A DNA stretch of 64,000 nucleotides from Archegozetes longisetosus (Eukaryota > Arthropoda > Arachnida > Sarcoptiformes > Trhypochthoniidae), in contig JAEMBT020000005.1 in NCBI GenBank assembly GCA_018873245.2, positions 11,962,001-12,026,000 of the forward strand, given 5' to 3'. Both the position numbers and the translations under genes were made by a program. Of this stretch, positions 23,601 to 35,745 are shown piece by piece; position 1 is the stretch's first letter; the number at the start of each line of letters is the position of its first letter. The notes below the pieces were generated by a model. That model was not told the origin of the DNA and ran no database searches. It was given only the letters and a program-made list of their open reading frames with translations.

Positions 23601-26588
23601 TAGGCTTATAATATTTTCGCTTTTTCTTCTAGTTAAGAGTTAGTCTTGAGAACAACCAGAAATTTACTGAATTACACAAAACAATTATTAACGATCTATT
23701 GCTATTATCAACTAGTCACTACAGCGGAATTAGACTTTTGGCTCAAAATGAACTTTTTAACTGCTTTAAACGTTTCCCATACTGTCATCGACTTTTATTG
23801 CCGGATATTCTAAAACTTCTGAATAAGATGAGCAATGCAAATGATGAACAATTAGAAGGAACTCTTTTTCTAATAGGAGATTATTATGGATCGAAAAACT
23901 TCTCAATTATGACTGATTCTGACTGTATTTCAATGAGTGAATCATTAGTTACTTTAGTCAATTCAAAGCCATCAGAAATGCCTAAAATCATAGAATTATT
24001 AGAACATATCGCATATCAGATACGTCAAAGATTTTATACATACGCCATATTTCTTGATATTCCTGATTCGTGTATTGAATGTGCCAAGAAAATCTGGACT
24101 CAAAATGAAAGTCATCCAAAGCCTGCTTTTGAGTGTCCATCAGATGAGGAGATTTGCGAAGCTTCAGAAAAGGCAAAAATGAGAAACGAGACCAACATTA
24201 GTGCTTACAATCTCATGATTGAGAAAATAGTTGTTCTCATAGATGATGAAAAGCTGTAAGTTCTCTATGAACACAAATTATCTATTGACGAACTTAATTG
24301 TTTTCGAAAATTTTTAAGTCATTGGCGGTACAATGATCTGGCTTTCGATCTATTGAAAGTTCTCATAAGACCTGATATCTCATACCCAATAAGTGCCATC
24401 AAACTATGGACTAAAGGCTTGATTAATGAAAAGGAATCCATAAGAAAGCTAGCGATTGATTCATTTGTCGCTCTGCTAGAAACTATCAAGAATCCTAATA
24501 CAAAGCATGAATTAAAACCTTTGCCAACAAATAATCAATGGCTCCAAACAGACTTGGAATATGATTCTGATAACGAGCAACTTCACAATTCTACTAATTT
24601 TGTTGATAAGCCTCACAGAGGTTTCTATTGCTATGAAAAACCTTTTCTTGTATACGACAAAAGAGACCTTAAAACTAAAACTGAATTTTCTGAAAGAGAA
24701 CTTTTCATTTACGATATCTTTTCCAACAATGAATTTGTTGATAAATTATTGACTCATCTGACGCAAGAGGAAGACAAAGGTGCAGAAAGTTTTAAGCATT
24801 CAAGGTTCAGACTATGGAACGGATTGTTCAAACTTTTCGGACCTTTTAATTCAAAAATACTTTTACCAAAACTGAAAAAATATATCGAAGGAGATGAGGA
24901 TTGCCAGCATAGATGTGCTGCAGAAATAATGGGTGGGCTTATTCGCGGATCAAAACACTGGAGTTTCGATCAATTGTTCGAAATTAGGGAACTGTTGAAG
25001 CCGTTAATAACGCATGTGTTTAATAATATAACCACAGAAACAGATGGTATTTGGTCTTTATTTACTATACATATATTCGGTGATAGGGATCCAAAAAGAA
25101 TGCTTTGGGTTTTCAGAATCTATTTCGAAGATCCGTTAGAAGAAGGATCTGATAGTAAGTCATCTTTTAGACAATACAGCAAATTATTGCTATTAAGAGC
25201 AGCTTTTGGAGAATTCGAGTGGAAGTGTTTGAAAATATCAAAGAAATTACTTGAATATTTTGAAACAAAACACTTAAATCATATCTATCAAGATATAAGA
25301 AGTTCGATTGGAGGGTGAGAAAATCAAAATATACTCAATAACAGAGTTAAAACAATCTATTTTAAACTTATATTTTTTATAGTTTGCTTTACTTTATATT
25401 CAAATGTGATGATAACATGTTATGTCTTCCAAACACCTTATTATTAGCTCCTAAAAGGAGTCAATTTGTTGATAGAGTATTACCGCGTTTGCAAATTCTG
25501 CTAAATACAGAAGAAACCCAAAACAGTATTCATTTTGATGCTAATAATGAACGTAAAGACGCCATTAATATATTGAAGACAATTTGTATTTGGATTGACC
25601 GAACTACTAGCAATTCTCCAATATGTTCACCTCCGGAACTATTCAAATTTGTGCCAATTGTGAGAATTACTTTTAAAACATATCAATACATTTAATAATA
25701 GAAAAATAAATATCTTTTATTCAAACATTTTTTCTTCAAATAGTTGTGTTTAATGGGAAACGATTCAAATGATGAAGAACTGTCTGATTTGACATTAAAT
25801 GCCTTGCATTCACTCACGAGTTCAACACTAAGTAATGAAAGTATAGAAATAGCAATCAACACTATCAAAGAAGTAATCTTGAGATTGATTCACTTTTTAA
25901 GTTTAAATGATTGGGTTTAATTACAATTTAAAACCATTTTAAGGTCTCGCTATCTCCTAATTGGCATTCAAGACAAACGGCCGCAGGTCTTATATTAACT
26001 CTGGTTTCAGCAAATCTTTTTACGCTAATGAGTAATCAGTTATGGATTGAAGACTTGACTCAACTTGTATTAAGTCTTCTGAAAGATAAAATGATAGAAG
26101 TTCGTGAGACCGCTCAAAATACTTTGAACAGTTTAATGCATTGCGAGTTTATTGAAATCAATAATGAATTAATCAATGGTTTTAAGTTAGACTCAAATAG
26201 TGTTATCAAGAAATCCAAACAACAAAACGGATTGAAATGTTTAAAAACAGAGTACATGTCTCTAAGACATAGTGGTATTCTTGGATTGTGTTCTATTATT
26301 AATTCAAATCCGTATTCTGTACCCCACTTTATTCCAGATATAATGTTATTTCTTACTGAACATCTGAATGATCCCCAACCCATACCTGTATGTCATTTAG
26401 TATCTAAGAATTGATTCAAATATTTTTCTAATAATAAACTTTTTCAATTGCAGTCAACAATACGTAAGACATTATCGGATTTCAAGAGAACTCACTTCGA
26501 CAATTGGAGAGAACATAAACTAAAGTTCACCGAATACCAGTTGGATATTATAAGTGATTTACTGGTATCTCCGAGTTATTATGCCTAA
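17633..26588 (+). CDS. PSME4: Proteasome activator complex subunit 4 (PA200/Blm10)
   Basis: I trace 14 exons: 17633-17886, 17952-18092, 20275-21654, 21735-21824, 21885-22223, 22281-22531, 22588-22765, 23348-23509, 23633-24255, 24319-25314, 25383-25659, 25744-25872, 25944-26387, 26454-26588. All introns are GT-AG and phases agree, giving about 1799 aa against 1843 in human. Landmarks that follow the vertebrate protein in order are [75 protein letters not shown] and the C-terminal end VSPSYYA. The end YYA fits the hydrophobic-Tyr-X tail that docks into 20S proteasome alpha pockets. PA200 is a HEAT-repeat cap that opens the 20S core in the nucleus. Exon 3 has a one-base deletion at 20483-20485. 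Intron 2 is 2.2 kb and intron 7 holds a transposon. Confidence 0.95.
19631..20030. repeat. Possible decayed MITE in PSME4 intron 2
   Basis: GGTGCTTTTACACGG near 19632 is mirrored by CGTGTAAACGCAACTT near 20013-20028. Further inward the arms stay loosely complementary (AAGCATTTCAAAATAAGTTT against AAACATATTTCAAAAATGTT). This is the pattern of an old 400-bp inverted-repeat element. No certain target duplication is seen. Confidence 0.35.
22767..23305. mobile_element. DNA transposon (non-autonomous) in PSME4 intron 7
   Basis: A 515-bp noncoding insert (22779-23293) has short inverted ends GGGTGACCA / TGGTCACCC. It is flanked by a perfect 12-bp direct repeat TATAATTAACTA (22767-22778 and 23294-23305). 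Just inside are paired CCCGTCCCG/CGGGACAG words. The larger element at 54921-56417 has the same GGGTGACCA end and GGACAGTCC word, so the two look related. Superfamily is uncertain: the duplication is longer than the 8 bp of hAT elements. The left duplication starts at the second base of the intron. Confidence 0.75.
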
Positions 26589-27154
26589 AAATGATGAAAA
26601 AGACTAAAATCTAGTTAATATGAAAGTTAAACATCAATTTGGATGCACCGAAAAACATGGGATTACACTGGTTCAAAAAGAAAACTTCAATCCTTATATA
26701 TCGATTTTGCATTGAATCATTGATGCCAATAAATTGTTGTGTTTAAAATAAATTTTGACAATTAAATACTATTAGTGATCGTGTTTTCAATCAAAATAAT
26801 ATAACGAATCATTTGACTGCATTAAGTTGTTTTCTCTAAAGAAACTCTAGTTAGCTTTAGAGATGAATGAATTAGTATTCAGTCACGCAATCAGTGATCA
26901 GGCCAAAGTCGATTTTATTGATTTTGAAACAGATAGAAAAACTTTTGGTTAATTAAAATGTGACAGATTTATATCTGATATATATGAGAAAAAGTCGAAA
27001 ACTTCAAAGATGTCTAATATAGAAAATAAAAGCGCAACTCAGCGCAGGGGTTTCCTTGGTCTAATAGAAAAGTGAATATTAGTATTGCTTGAATAACCTG
27101 TAATAGTTCAATATCTTACATCTGCCGTTTAGGTAACTTCAATTATAAAATCTA
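26589..27154. other. PSME4 3' flank
   Basis: No gene seen. AATAAA-like words occur shortly after the stop (for example AAAATAAATTTT near 26746) and could serve as polyadenylation signals. Confidence 0.35.
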
Positions 27155-27430
27155 TCTCTTAGTAGTTAAAACATTGTGCTCAAGTTCATATTCTATGATA
27201 AAATCTATACCAGGTATCATACTATTTCTTTCTGGACATCTGAATAGTCGCAACCATACCTGTACGTCATCTAATGTCTAATAATGAACTTTTAAAATTT
27301 CATTAATAATCCGTAAGACATTATCAGACTTGAATAGAACCATTTCAACAATTAGAGAGAACATAAACTTATGTTGATTGAAAATCTAAAATATATTGGT
27401 CTCTCCAAATTATTAGGCATGAAATGACTA
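27155..27430 (+). pseudogene. Decayed duplicate of the PSME4 3' end
   Basis: This stretch repeats, with many changes, the region 26260-26600 of PSME4. It copies the end of exon 13 (ATGTTATTTCTTACTGAACA becomes ATACTATTTCTTTCTGGACA), a shortened intron 13 and exon 14 (CGTAAGACATTATC kept as CGTAAGACATTATC). The final bases (TTATTATGCC becomes TTATTAGGCA) are also recognisable. Frames are broken. Retention of intron sequence shows a DNA-level tandem duplication rather than a processed copy. It lies about 0.6 kb downstream in the same orientation. Confidence 0.85.
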
Positions 27431-27809
27431 CCAATTTACTTCTTTAATTAAAAACTTTCTAACTTAATTTTCTTAGTGTAAATATTTTTATCCTCAACAT
27501 TGACTTAATATTATGATTAATTTTAGTTTTATAATATGAGATTTAAAATTATCTAAACTTTATATTATATGAAGATTTTATGAGCTTAAAAACTAATTAA
27601 ATACTCTTAAGAAAAAGTTAAATGATTAAAAATAATTTCTTTTAAAACTAGCAGAGAGTGTATTCTCTTGATGCAAACTTGGCTTATAGTGCGATATCAA
27701 TTACACTTGGCTCTAGCCTTACTTTAAATAAAAATGCAAACTTCTGTTAGTAATCAAAAATCACTAGAGATGTCATTAGATTAATTTCTACCGAAAAGTT
27801 CAAATTGAA
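27431..27809. other. Intergenic DNA between PSME4 copy and next gene
   Basis: AT-rich, no gene or repeat recognised. It would contain the 3' untranslated region of the minus-strand gene that ends at 27810. Confidence 0.35.
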
Positions 27810-28669
27810 TCAACAATAAAGATAAGTATCGGTTACTAAACTCTTAACGTTTTCAAGTTTCATCTCAACCAATTCAAGAAATCTTTTACTCAATTGAAAT
27901 CTGTCATCGCGTTCTTCTTTGACTTGTTTGCTAAACTTTTGCAAACTTTCGTTCCATAACTTCTCGTCTTCTTCTCTGACGTTCTCATTTCTGGCCCAAA
28001 ATTGATAAACAATTAATTTTCTTCGAACTAAATCCAAATATTGGTCAGATAAACTCTGATTGTTGACGACTTGATCACTTGCAACTTTGTTATACACATG
28101 ATTGACTTGTTGTTCGGAAGAAAGCGCAGAATGGCACCAGAAAGTCTATAAAGTAAGCATTTTTTAAAATGCAAATTACTAAAAGCCAATAATACAAAAA
28201 CTGTCAGCTAAATGTGTAATTAGTCGCAAATAAAAGAGTAGACTATAAGCTAAAATTTTTATCCTCTGGTTTATTAAATTAAAACATGTTAATATATGAA
28301 TTAATCATCAAAAACTTTACTAATGTTAACCTTTATGAGCCAACTCGCTATTCGCTTTAGAATATTACCAGATTTGAAATTTTGACTCTTTTTGCGATCA
28401 TTTGATCCAAACATTTGAATGAACTGATTGATTGGTCTGTCTTTCCATTCAATAAATAGCCGTCTCTGATATGAATCTAACTCACCAGTTACTAAATTAA
28501 TATTACTTTGAAAGTCTAGCCGTCTAAAGTTCCGCCGATCAATAACAACTGAATTCATAATTAATTTAAACAAAATAATCGCATATTTACTCATAGAAAG
28601 TGATGATGTCCTGAAACAACTTGTGGTTTCATTTAACGAGTTTTTTACAATTTTAAAGAAAATAGTCAT
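27810..28669 (-). CDS. Unknown two-exon protein, 224 aa
   Basis: Exon 1 is 28669-28331 (ATG, 113 codons) and exon 2 is 28145-27810 (ending TAA). The intron is GT-AG (GTTAAC donor; CTTTATAG acceptor) and falls between codons, joining SWLIK to TFWCHS in frame. The product is basic in its middle (FGSNDRKKSQNFKSGNILKR). Its C-terminal third is charged and helical, with coiled-coil character (NESLQKFSKQVKEERDDRF). No signal peptide or catalytic motif is seen and I do not recognise a family. It is tail-to-tail with PSME4. The coding-like composition and in-phase splice support a real gene, but the start is unsure. Confidence 0.55.
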
Positions 28670-31600
28670 CAGTTATAAAATATCATCAAACACCTGATAG
28701 AAAGTGATTTCATTCGTGAGATCAGATATTTATCTGATATAGTGAGTAAAAAGTTTAAGTTTCAGACCTAACCTTGGCTTATTATGAGATAAATTTGAAA
28801 GCTTCTGAACATATGAATAAAATTTAATTTTGATTATTCAAGTTTTTAGAGTAAGTTTTCGCTTTGAGCCTACACATTTTCAAAGTTCATTGATGTTCAT
28901 CTTTAAGGAATTCTCTACAATTTGATCTTTCGTTATATGCATGGACTTTCATCTTATCTGGTTAATTACAAATAGCATGGTATTTAAGTGATTATAAATA
29001 GCGATACAGTTTCACAGTTCGTATAATTTCTAGAAAATAAATTTTTAGTAATAGTTTAGAGACACTCCTAATTTATACCTACGAACATAAAATAATCATT
29101 GTAAAATAAATGCTAAGCTATAAGTGTCTACCATTGCATTCATTTCAGTAGCAACTAACGAAAGGGATGTAATTTCAATAATACTTATCATAAATCTTAT
29201 ATGAAACTTGTTTGAATTATTAAAATTTGCATCCATGAGTGTTAAGCAAAGATAGATACAAAACGACTGTTAGATAAAAAATATTAACTTAAAATGATAG
29301 AAAAATTTAATGTTTAACAAACTTTTGATAATTCTAAGGCCCGGAGATTTTTTATTCAGTTAATGATATACAGCTTTATTCACAAATAACACTTAAGCTT
29401 TAGCGAAAGTATGACTTGACTGAGGGCTGACCTTATGCATTTTCATAGGGAAATTAATTCTAAAGTTATCACTTGAGTTCGAGTCAGTTTTGTCAATATG
29501 AAAATTGTCACTTAGGTTATAATGTTTTTAAGTTACTGCTTAAACGGTGTTATGAATAGGGCTTGTACATGTCTTGAATTTGCGATCATTACCTTCGGCT
29601 TCAAGTCATTAAACAGTTAATGAATAATATTTCAATAATAAATTGATATAAAGTATCAGAAATAAATCTTAATGAAATATCAGAGTTTAATCCTTTCAAA
29701 ACAAGTGTGATATTAATATCGCTTTAGTTCTGCAAAAAAATAGTTCGTTGAATGCGAATGACAGTCAAAAATGATGAAAATTTGCATAAAAAATAAGCTT
29801 AAGAATAACTGAGAAATAAGTCATATTCAAACTTTCTGCTGTGAGAATAGAGTAGACGACTGCTTTTATTGCATTCAGTTGTCCGGTTTTTAGCTTTAAA
29901 TTAGATAAAAAATCGACCTTCAAGCAGTTGGACACAATTGTGATCTGTTGAATCTTTCTATATATACTTCTATAAGCAATTTTATGGTTATCAGGATTTT
30001 CGATAATTTTATACTTGTTATATTCAACGATCTATAGTATTTATGAGCCTATGAAAAGCTGAAAAATTACATTGAAATCGATTTGATTAAGTAATGAGTT
30101 AGAGTGACCTGACTCTATTAACTCTGGAATTTCTCACCATGAAACGCTTGGTCTTGACTTGAATAATGTCACATAATTAACTAACTTTGGAACTTCTTGA
30201 AATATGAGCTACTTGTATGAGGTTTGAAATTCAAAGTTTTTATATGAATTGTAACCATTATGTGTATAAATTCTAAAATATACTCTATTGAAATTTTGAA
30301 GACAAGCTTTAAATTTAAAATAGAGATATTTTTGACTAAAAGATATTATCCAAGGCAATATAATTACCTTGGAAATAAAATTTATTAAATTAGGACAATT
30401 AAATAAAAATAATTAATTTACATGAATCCAAATCGTAGCATGGAACTGTTATAAGATAGTAAAATCACAACTATTCGGTTAAGAGTTTGAATTTTTTTTA
30501 AATATGAAGCAGTCTTTCAATGATATTTTAAAATTAGAGTAACTTATTTTAAGATCCAACATTTCATCATGAGAACACTGTTGCTGTCATAGAACATCAT
30601 CCTTTTAATCTCGATTAAGAGTTGGCTTTTAGCAGAGCCTGTGCTTTTTAGAGCAAAAGTGGCCCTACTCGAGAATTCTGGACTACAAAAACATCTATTA
30701 TTAAAGTATTGAGACTTTGTTAATCCATATTTTTTCTATTTTATTATCAATGAAGGCATGAATTATACATTTGATTTCAGTTTTTTGAAGAATATGAATC
30801 AACTTATTATTTACCGCTAAAAAACTTCATCCTGCTCGAGTGAAGACTCACCGTTTATTAAGCCATGATTTTCGATATCGTTGAAACTTAATTGATTCAA
30901 TACAGACAAGAAAAGCAAAGTGTTAGCTCTTAATAGTGAAGCACGTTTACCATTCTTGTCAAACTTGATTCAATTCCCATACCTGTTGATCATGAATAGA
31001 AATTGAAGTCGAACATACGACCTGATGGTGTTCAAATAAAAGATGAAATTTTAAGATCCAAGATTAGAAGTTTGTTTAGCACAAATATTTGTGCAATTGC
31101 TTACGATGATAGCTGAAAATAGTCCATAAACTTTCCATAAGGTTTAATATTTAGTAATTGAAGACATAAGATGAATCTAATTTTTTAAGCCTCATATTTA
31201 CGTTTAAGTTTATTCTTGGTATAGCTTTTGAAGAATATGCGCTATTGTTAATTTTATGACTCATTGAATCTTTATTAATTAAGATTATAAGTTTGAACTT
31301 CTTCTTTCAGTATTTAGTCAATTCGGAGAATTTGACTCCAAAATTATCATTAATACATTATTTGCAGATTTAGTTTTCCTTTAACTTATCATTATCTAAT
31401 TATCTTAATCATAGGCCTTAACTTAAACGGACTTGAAATAGTTTTTTCATTTGAATTAAGTTTATGATCGCGTGAAAACACGCACTTTATATCCTTATTC
31501 AACTTTATTATGTTTAAGTGCAAAAGCACTCAGATTCACATGTTTCATATTCATGTTAACTATGACTCTGACCTCTTATGCCTACGATAAATCATAATTT

Positions 31601-33432
31601 TTTATATTACACAGTTTGTTTCGTTAAGTTAGTTTATTCTAAGGAATGTTTTACGCATTCATGAAACATTGCAAACTTTTAATCCACCAAAAGTCCATCA
31701 AGTGTTATAGAAATCAAATTTAACATTTATTTATGCGTAAAATAATGGTAATTTAAAGAAATAGATAAGTGAACAAGTTTTTTTTCCAAATTAACTATTT
31801 GTCATTCAAATTAATTATTTGCAAATAAAGCTTCGACTACAAGAGAAGCCTCTTCTCTATCTTCAAATATGAAAGGGCTTCTCAATAGTAATAAACCCAA
31901 ACTAAAAACTATATGTTCAATGTTAAGTTTTAGTTATTTAGCTTCTTTGACTAATTGGATTTTTCTTTTGTATCTGAGCCTACTTTCGGAACTAAAACAT
32001 CAAAACGCATACATTAAGACATATATACGTATAAGTTACGATTTCAGCAAATTATTGAACTATTAACTAATGGAAAAATAAGTGTCTGATAAGTCTTATC
32101 TCAAAAGTCTCTGATAGTATAAAAAATAATATATGAATAATTTACGTATTATACAAATGATCATTAGTGCAAACTCTGATTCATATTAAGCTCTATTAAA
32201 GTCAAGCTAAATGTTTGATAAAAATATCAAGTTGGATTAGTTCCAAACTTTTAATAATTGAAATTTCCCTTTCAATTTAAGTGGTCTCCAATTTTTCTTA
32301 TGATCTTAAACGTAAGGCTCAGATTAAAAAACATGGAATTGGTAACTTTGAATAACTAAAGCGCTAAATACAACATACTAATTCTCCTTTTTGATACTTT
32401 GAGAGGCTTCAAATTTGAAATATTAATGAATGAATAAAAGTAATTAACTAAATTTTTTGGCTAAACTCTAGATGATATCATTTTAAATTTCTGTTTATAT
32501 CGGACTTTTGATCTGAATAAATCTTCAATTTTGCCATAATAGAAAATGACTGTAAATAGAAATGAAGCATTTACTGTCTGAAATACTCTTGAGAAATTTG
32601 GGTAACAAAAGGGCTTAAGTCTCTTTGAATTGCTAAAGGAGATAACTCATTGCTCGTTCCACATTTTTAGATTTCAAGTTCTTATCTTGTGGTTATCACA
32701 AAGTTTATTCAAAAGTTTGTCCTTTAAGCCTTTCTCAAAACAGTGATAATCAAAAGTGATTACACAAGTTATTTGACAAAATCAAAATCGAATAATAGAA
32801 AACAATAACTCGTTTAAATTCATTTCGTAATACTAATTAAATATTCACTGTTTTGTCTCAATTAGATTCTTATTTCTACTTATTTGTTAAATAGGATAGG
32901 TTTAAAAATGCGAATGAGTTCTCACTACTTATAAACTTTAATATTTTTGGCGATAAAAGTTTTGACAAGAATTTGGTAGTGAGCGAATCTATGATGCGTA
33001 TCTATTATTCAGTATTTCAATAAAGTTGATATCTCCTATGAGCCCTTCCTTTATCTGTATTTCTCAAAAGCCTACAACTTCTAGTAAATGCTTCATATGT
33101 AATGTAATGTTAGATACCATAAGGATTCACATGTTGAAATCAATCATGTAAATTTTAGTATTTGTATCATTCTTTTTCAATGTGGTTAACTTAAACATGC
33201 CGAAATATAGTCCCTGGAAATAAATATTTCGACCAAAGATGCTACGGGCAGAATAGCCAACCCTATGTTAGTGGCTAAGTTAGCTTCAGATAAGTTAGAT
33301 AAGAAATCAAGTTATGTATCATATAGTCAGTCAATATATCATTCATACATGGTTTATTGGAAAAGCTTCTTAAAATTTGAGTTTAATATTCATTTATATT
33401 ATACTTCATGAGCTTTAATGTAATTCTTGTAA
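28670..33432. other. Long noncoding region
   Basis: About 4.8 kb of AT-rich DNA in which I see no gene, RNA or bounded element. A 65-codon frame at 31869-32066 with a hydrophobic core has no splice or homology support and is treated as incidental. Confidence 0.45.
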
Positions 33433-34073
33433 TCAGTTTAGTATTTCAAGCACAGCGATAGCTTTCTTGGCAGCGATTTCTTTGGCGGCTTCTAATCCTT
33501 CATCACTCGAACCATAAGAAGTAATGAGAGTATGATTACTTAAATCAGGGATAACTAGGCGTAACACTACTCTATTATCATTCGATTCAATATAATTAAT
33601 AAGGCATCCGATAGTACCAGCAATTTTTTCCAATTTTTTGTTATGTTTACTTTCATTACTTTCGAGAAGATACTCATTTAATTCTGTATTGTTCGACAAG
33701 TACTCAGAAAAATATTCAATTAGTTTATTCTTGTCTACAGAACTAGAATCGAGCGTTTTCGAAAAAATTTCGTCATTTTTCATTTTTCCGATGACATCTT
33801 TAGCCGAAGCGTTTTTGGCAATCTGCTTTTTACTACCTTTTCCTTCGCCAACATATTCTTTGCCGTTTATAGTGACCTCACATTTGAAGACAAAGGTTGG
33901 AGTATGGTCTTTACCACTTTTACTCACTTTTTCATATTTCGGAGGTGGATATCCTTTTGATCGCATAATTCTTTTAAACGTCCGATATGATTATTCATGT
34001 CTTCATCAGCAGTAGTTGGCTGACCATCAGTCGTGTCCGGGTCAACATTAGAAGAGCTTTTGTTTATATTCAT
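33433..34073 (-). CDS. Double-stranded RNA-binding domain protein (one-base frameshift)
   Basis: A single-exon frame starts at ATG 34073 and ends at TGA 33433. It is broken once at the T run 33955-33958 (A run on the coding strand), where one base is missing. Read across that point the product is about 213 aa. Residues about 27-97 form a canonical dsRBD: LKELCDQK, then PPPKYEKVSKSG, TPTFVFKCEV, EYVGEGKGSKKQIAKNASAK. That is the alpha-beta-beta-beta-alpha fold with the KKxxAKxxAA helix that grips dsRNA. The C-terminal part (LINYIESNDNRVVLRLV; AAKEIAAKKAIAVLEIL) looks like a second, degenerate dsRBD. This layout recalls the PACT/TRBP/Loquacious/R2D2 partners of Dicer, but ILF3- or Staufen-like proteins are also possible. 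Confidence 0.8.
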
Positions 34074-35220
34074 TTTAATTAACAAAAAATGTTTATAACA
34101 ATTAATCAACAAAAGTGATATTAGCTAAAAGGTTTCAGCTTTTTAGAACAAAGTCAAATGAAATGGTAGCTCAATTTAGACTAGTTTTATATGGCTTTTA
34201 TAACATTCTCGAAAATTCTTAGCATGTGTCAATCCGTGTGTCATTAGTTTTTACGTTTGGATTTTTATCTGAAAATTCATTTGGCTGTAAAACAATTGAG
34301 TTACTGTTTGATAACGTTATAATTGATTGTATTCATGACTGGCAATATTACATATAATCTACTTTCAGTCTGATGAAAAATATTCTCTGATTTGATAAGA
34401 AAGTTGAATGTGATCATTTAAATTTATTTACTAATATAATTAAAAATAACCGTTTTCACAACGCATGTGCAATATTTATTTCGATTTGCAATAAATGAAT
34501 ATAGAATAATGACAAATTTAGGATATCATATTTTATCAATAATCTGATTTAATATTTGTAAAAATTAAAAACATAAGAGAAAATTAAGTAATTAATTACT
34601 GTCTTAAAAACTCTCGTTTATGAATGGTGAGGTTTTAATTACTTTTTATATTTTTATGAGTATATCAAGTCATTCTATCTTCAGGAGCCGGAATGACATT
34701 CACCCCAAAATTGCATATATATTTTTTCAATATACAGGTATGTGAATGTCGCCCTTCGTTTAAATGAAGGTCTTATATATATATATATCTGTTCAAAGAA
34801 AATGATGAACCTATAACTATTCTTCTTTAACGTGTAAGATCAATTCTATCGGACAAATATAGAAGAAATCTATCTTTCTTAACTATTCTTTAATATTTTT
34901 ATATTGTTCAATTACATTGAATTGCACTTTAATTACCAAATTAAGGTAGAAAGAGGAAAAATGAACAAGCGATTCGACCGGAGAATGGTCATTTAATTTA
35001 TATAAAATTTATGTTCACTATGATTTATACGGTAAAATTTGGTAAAAAAATTTTATTTAAGTATAAACTCTTTGCTCATGTTAGATAAGTCAGATTTTTT
35101 CGATGACTAAAAAGAAATGACAAACTTTTAAGACTCAATTCGGCCTTCGATGAAATAAAGGTTTAACATTTCTTATCAGTCATTGAAAAATTTCTCAGCA
35201 GTTTTATATAACTATTTATA
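34074..35220. other. Noncoding DNA
   Basis: No gene seen. Near 34695-34750 GACATTCAC and GTGAATGTC form a 9-bp inverted repeat across 38 nt. They are followed by a short palindrome (CTTCGTTTAAATGAAG) and a TA repeat. The function is unknown. Confidence 0.4.
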
Positions 35221-35328
35221 TTAGAGAACCAAAAGTTATGAAAAAAGACTCGTTTTCGTTTCACTTTCATTTCAGTGTGTTTTCTCACTTTCGCGAAACG
35301 AAAATGAAAGTGACTTTTCGTTCTCTAA
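35221..35328. mobile_element. 108-bp palindromic MITE
   Basis: The end TTAGAGAACCAAAAGT (35221-35236) is inverted at 35313-35328 with one mismatch. The interior is also largely self-complementary (CGTTTCACTTTCATTT against GAAACGAAAATGAAAGTG). The flanks allow a 2-3 bp TA/TTA-type duplication but do not prove it. Confidence 0.6.
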
Positions 35329-35745
35329 TTTACATATTTAGTTTTAGTTCACAACCACTGATTATTATTTGAATTAAAAGCCCTGGAGATCTTAAGTATA
35401 CACCTCATATTTAATGGATACTGAGGTTAAAAAATATTTGATCAATATAGAGATCATAAAAATACAGATCATTGTCATTAAGATATTTGATTAGAATTGT
35501 CTGCAAATACGTTGCATAACTCATGTTTTAAACTTTTCAATGACTAAATTTATTCAATAACTCATTCGATTTTATGCAAGCATTAAAAGACATAAATGTT
35601 GGAAATTTAAAGCACGAGATATTTGACAATAAGTTCTATATGAATTTCATAGTATATCCAAGAAACGATCTCGATATATAAGTTACTTTCATCATAAAAT
35701 ATATTTTCTTTATAAGAAGCCTGTTTTTAGAATTGTCTGTTGAAA
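35329..35745. other. Upstream region of GrB
   Basis: AT-rich, no feature with clear boundaries. It is presumed to contain the GrB promoter; no TATA box or initiator could be assigned. Confidence 0.35.

Noticed and set aside
31869-32066. 65-codon frame with a hydrophobic core
   Set aside because: It is isolated in 4.8 kb of noncoding DNA, with no acceptor, donor or recognised family.
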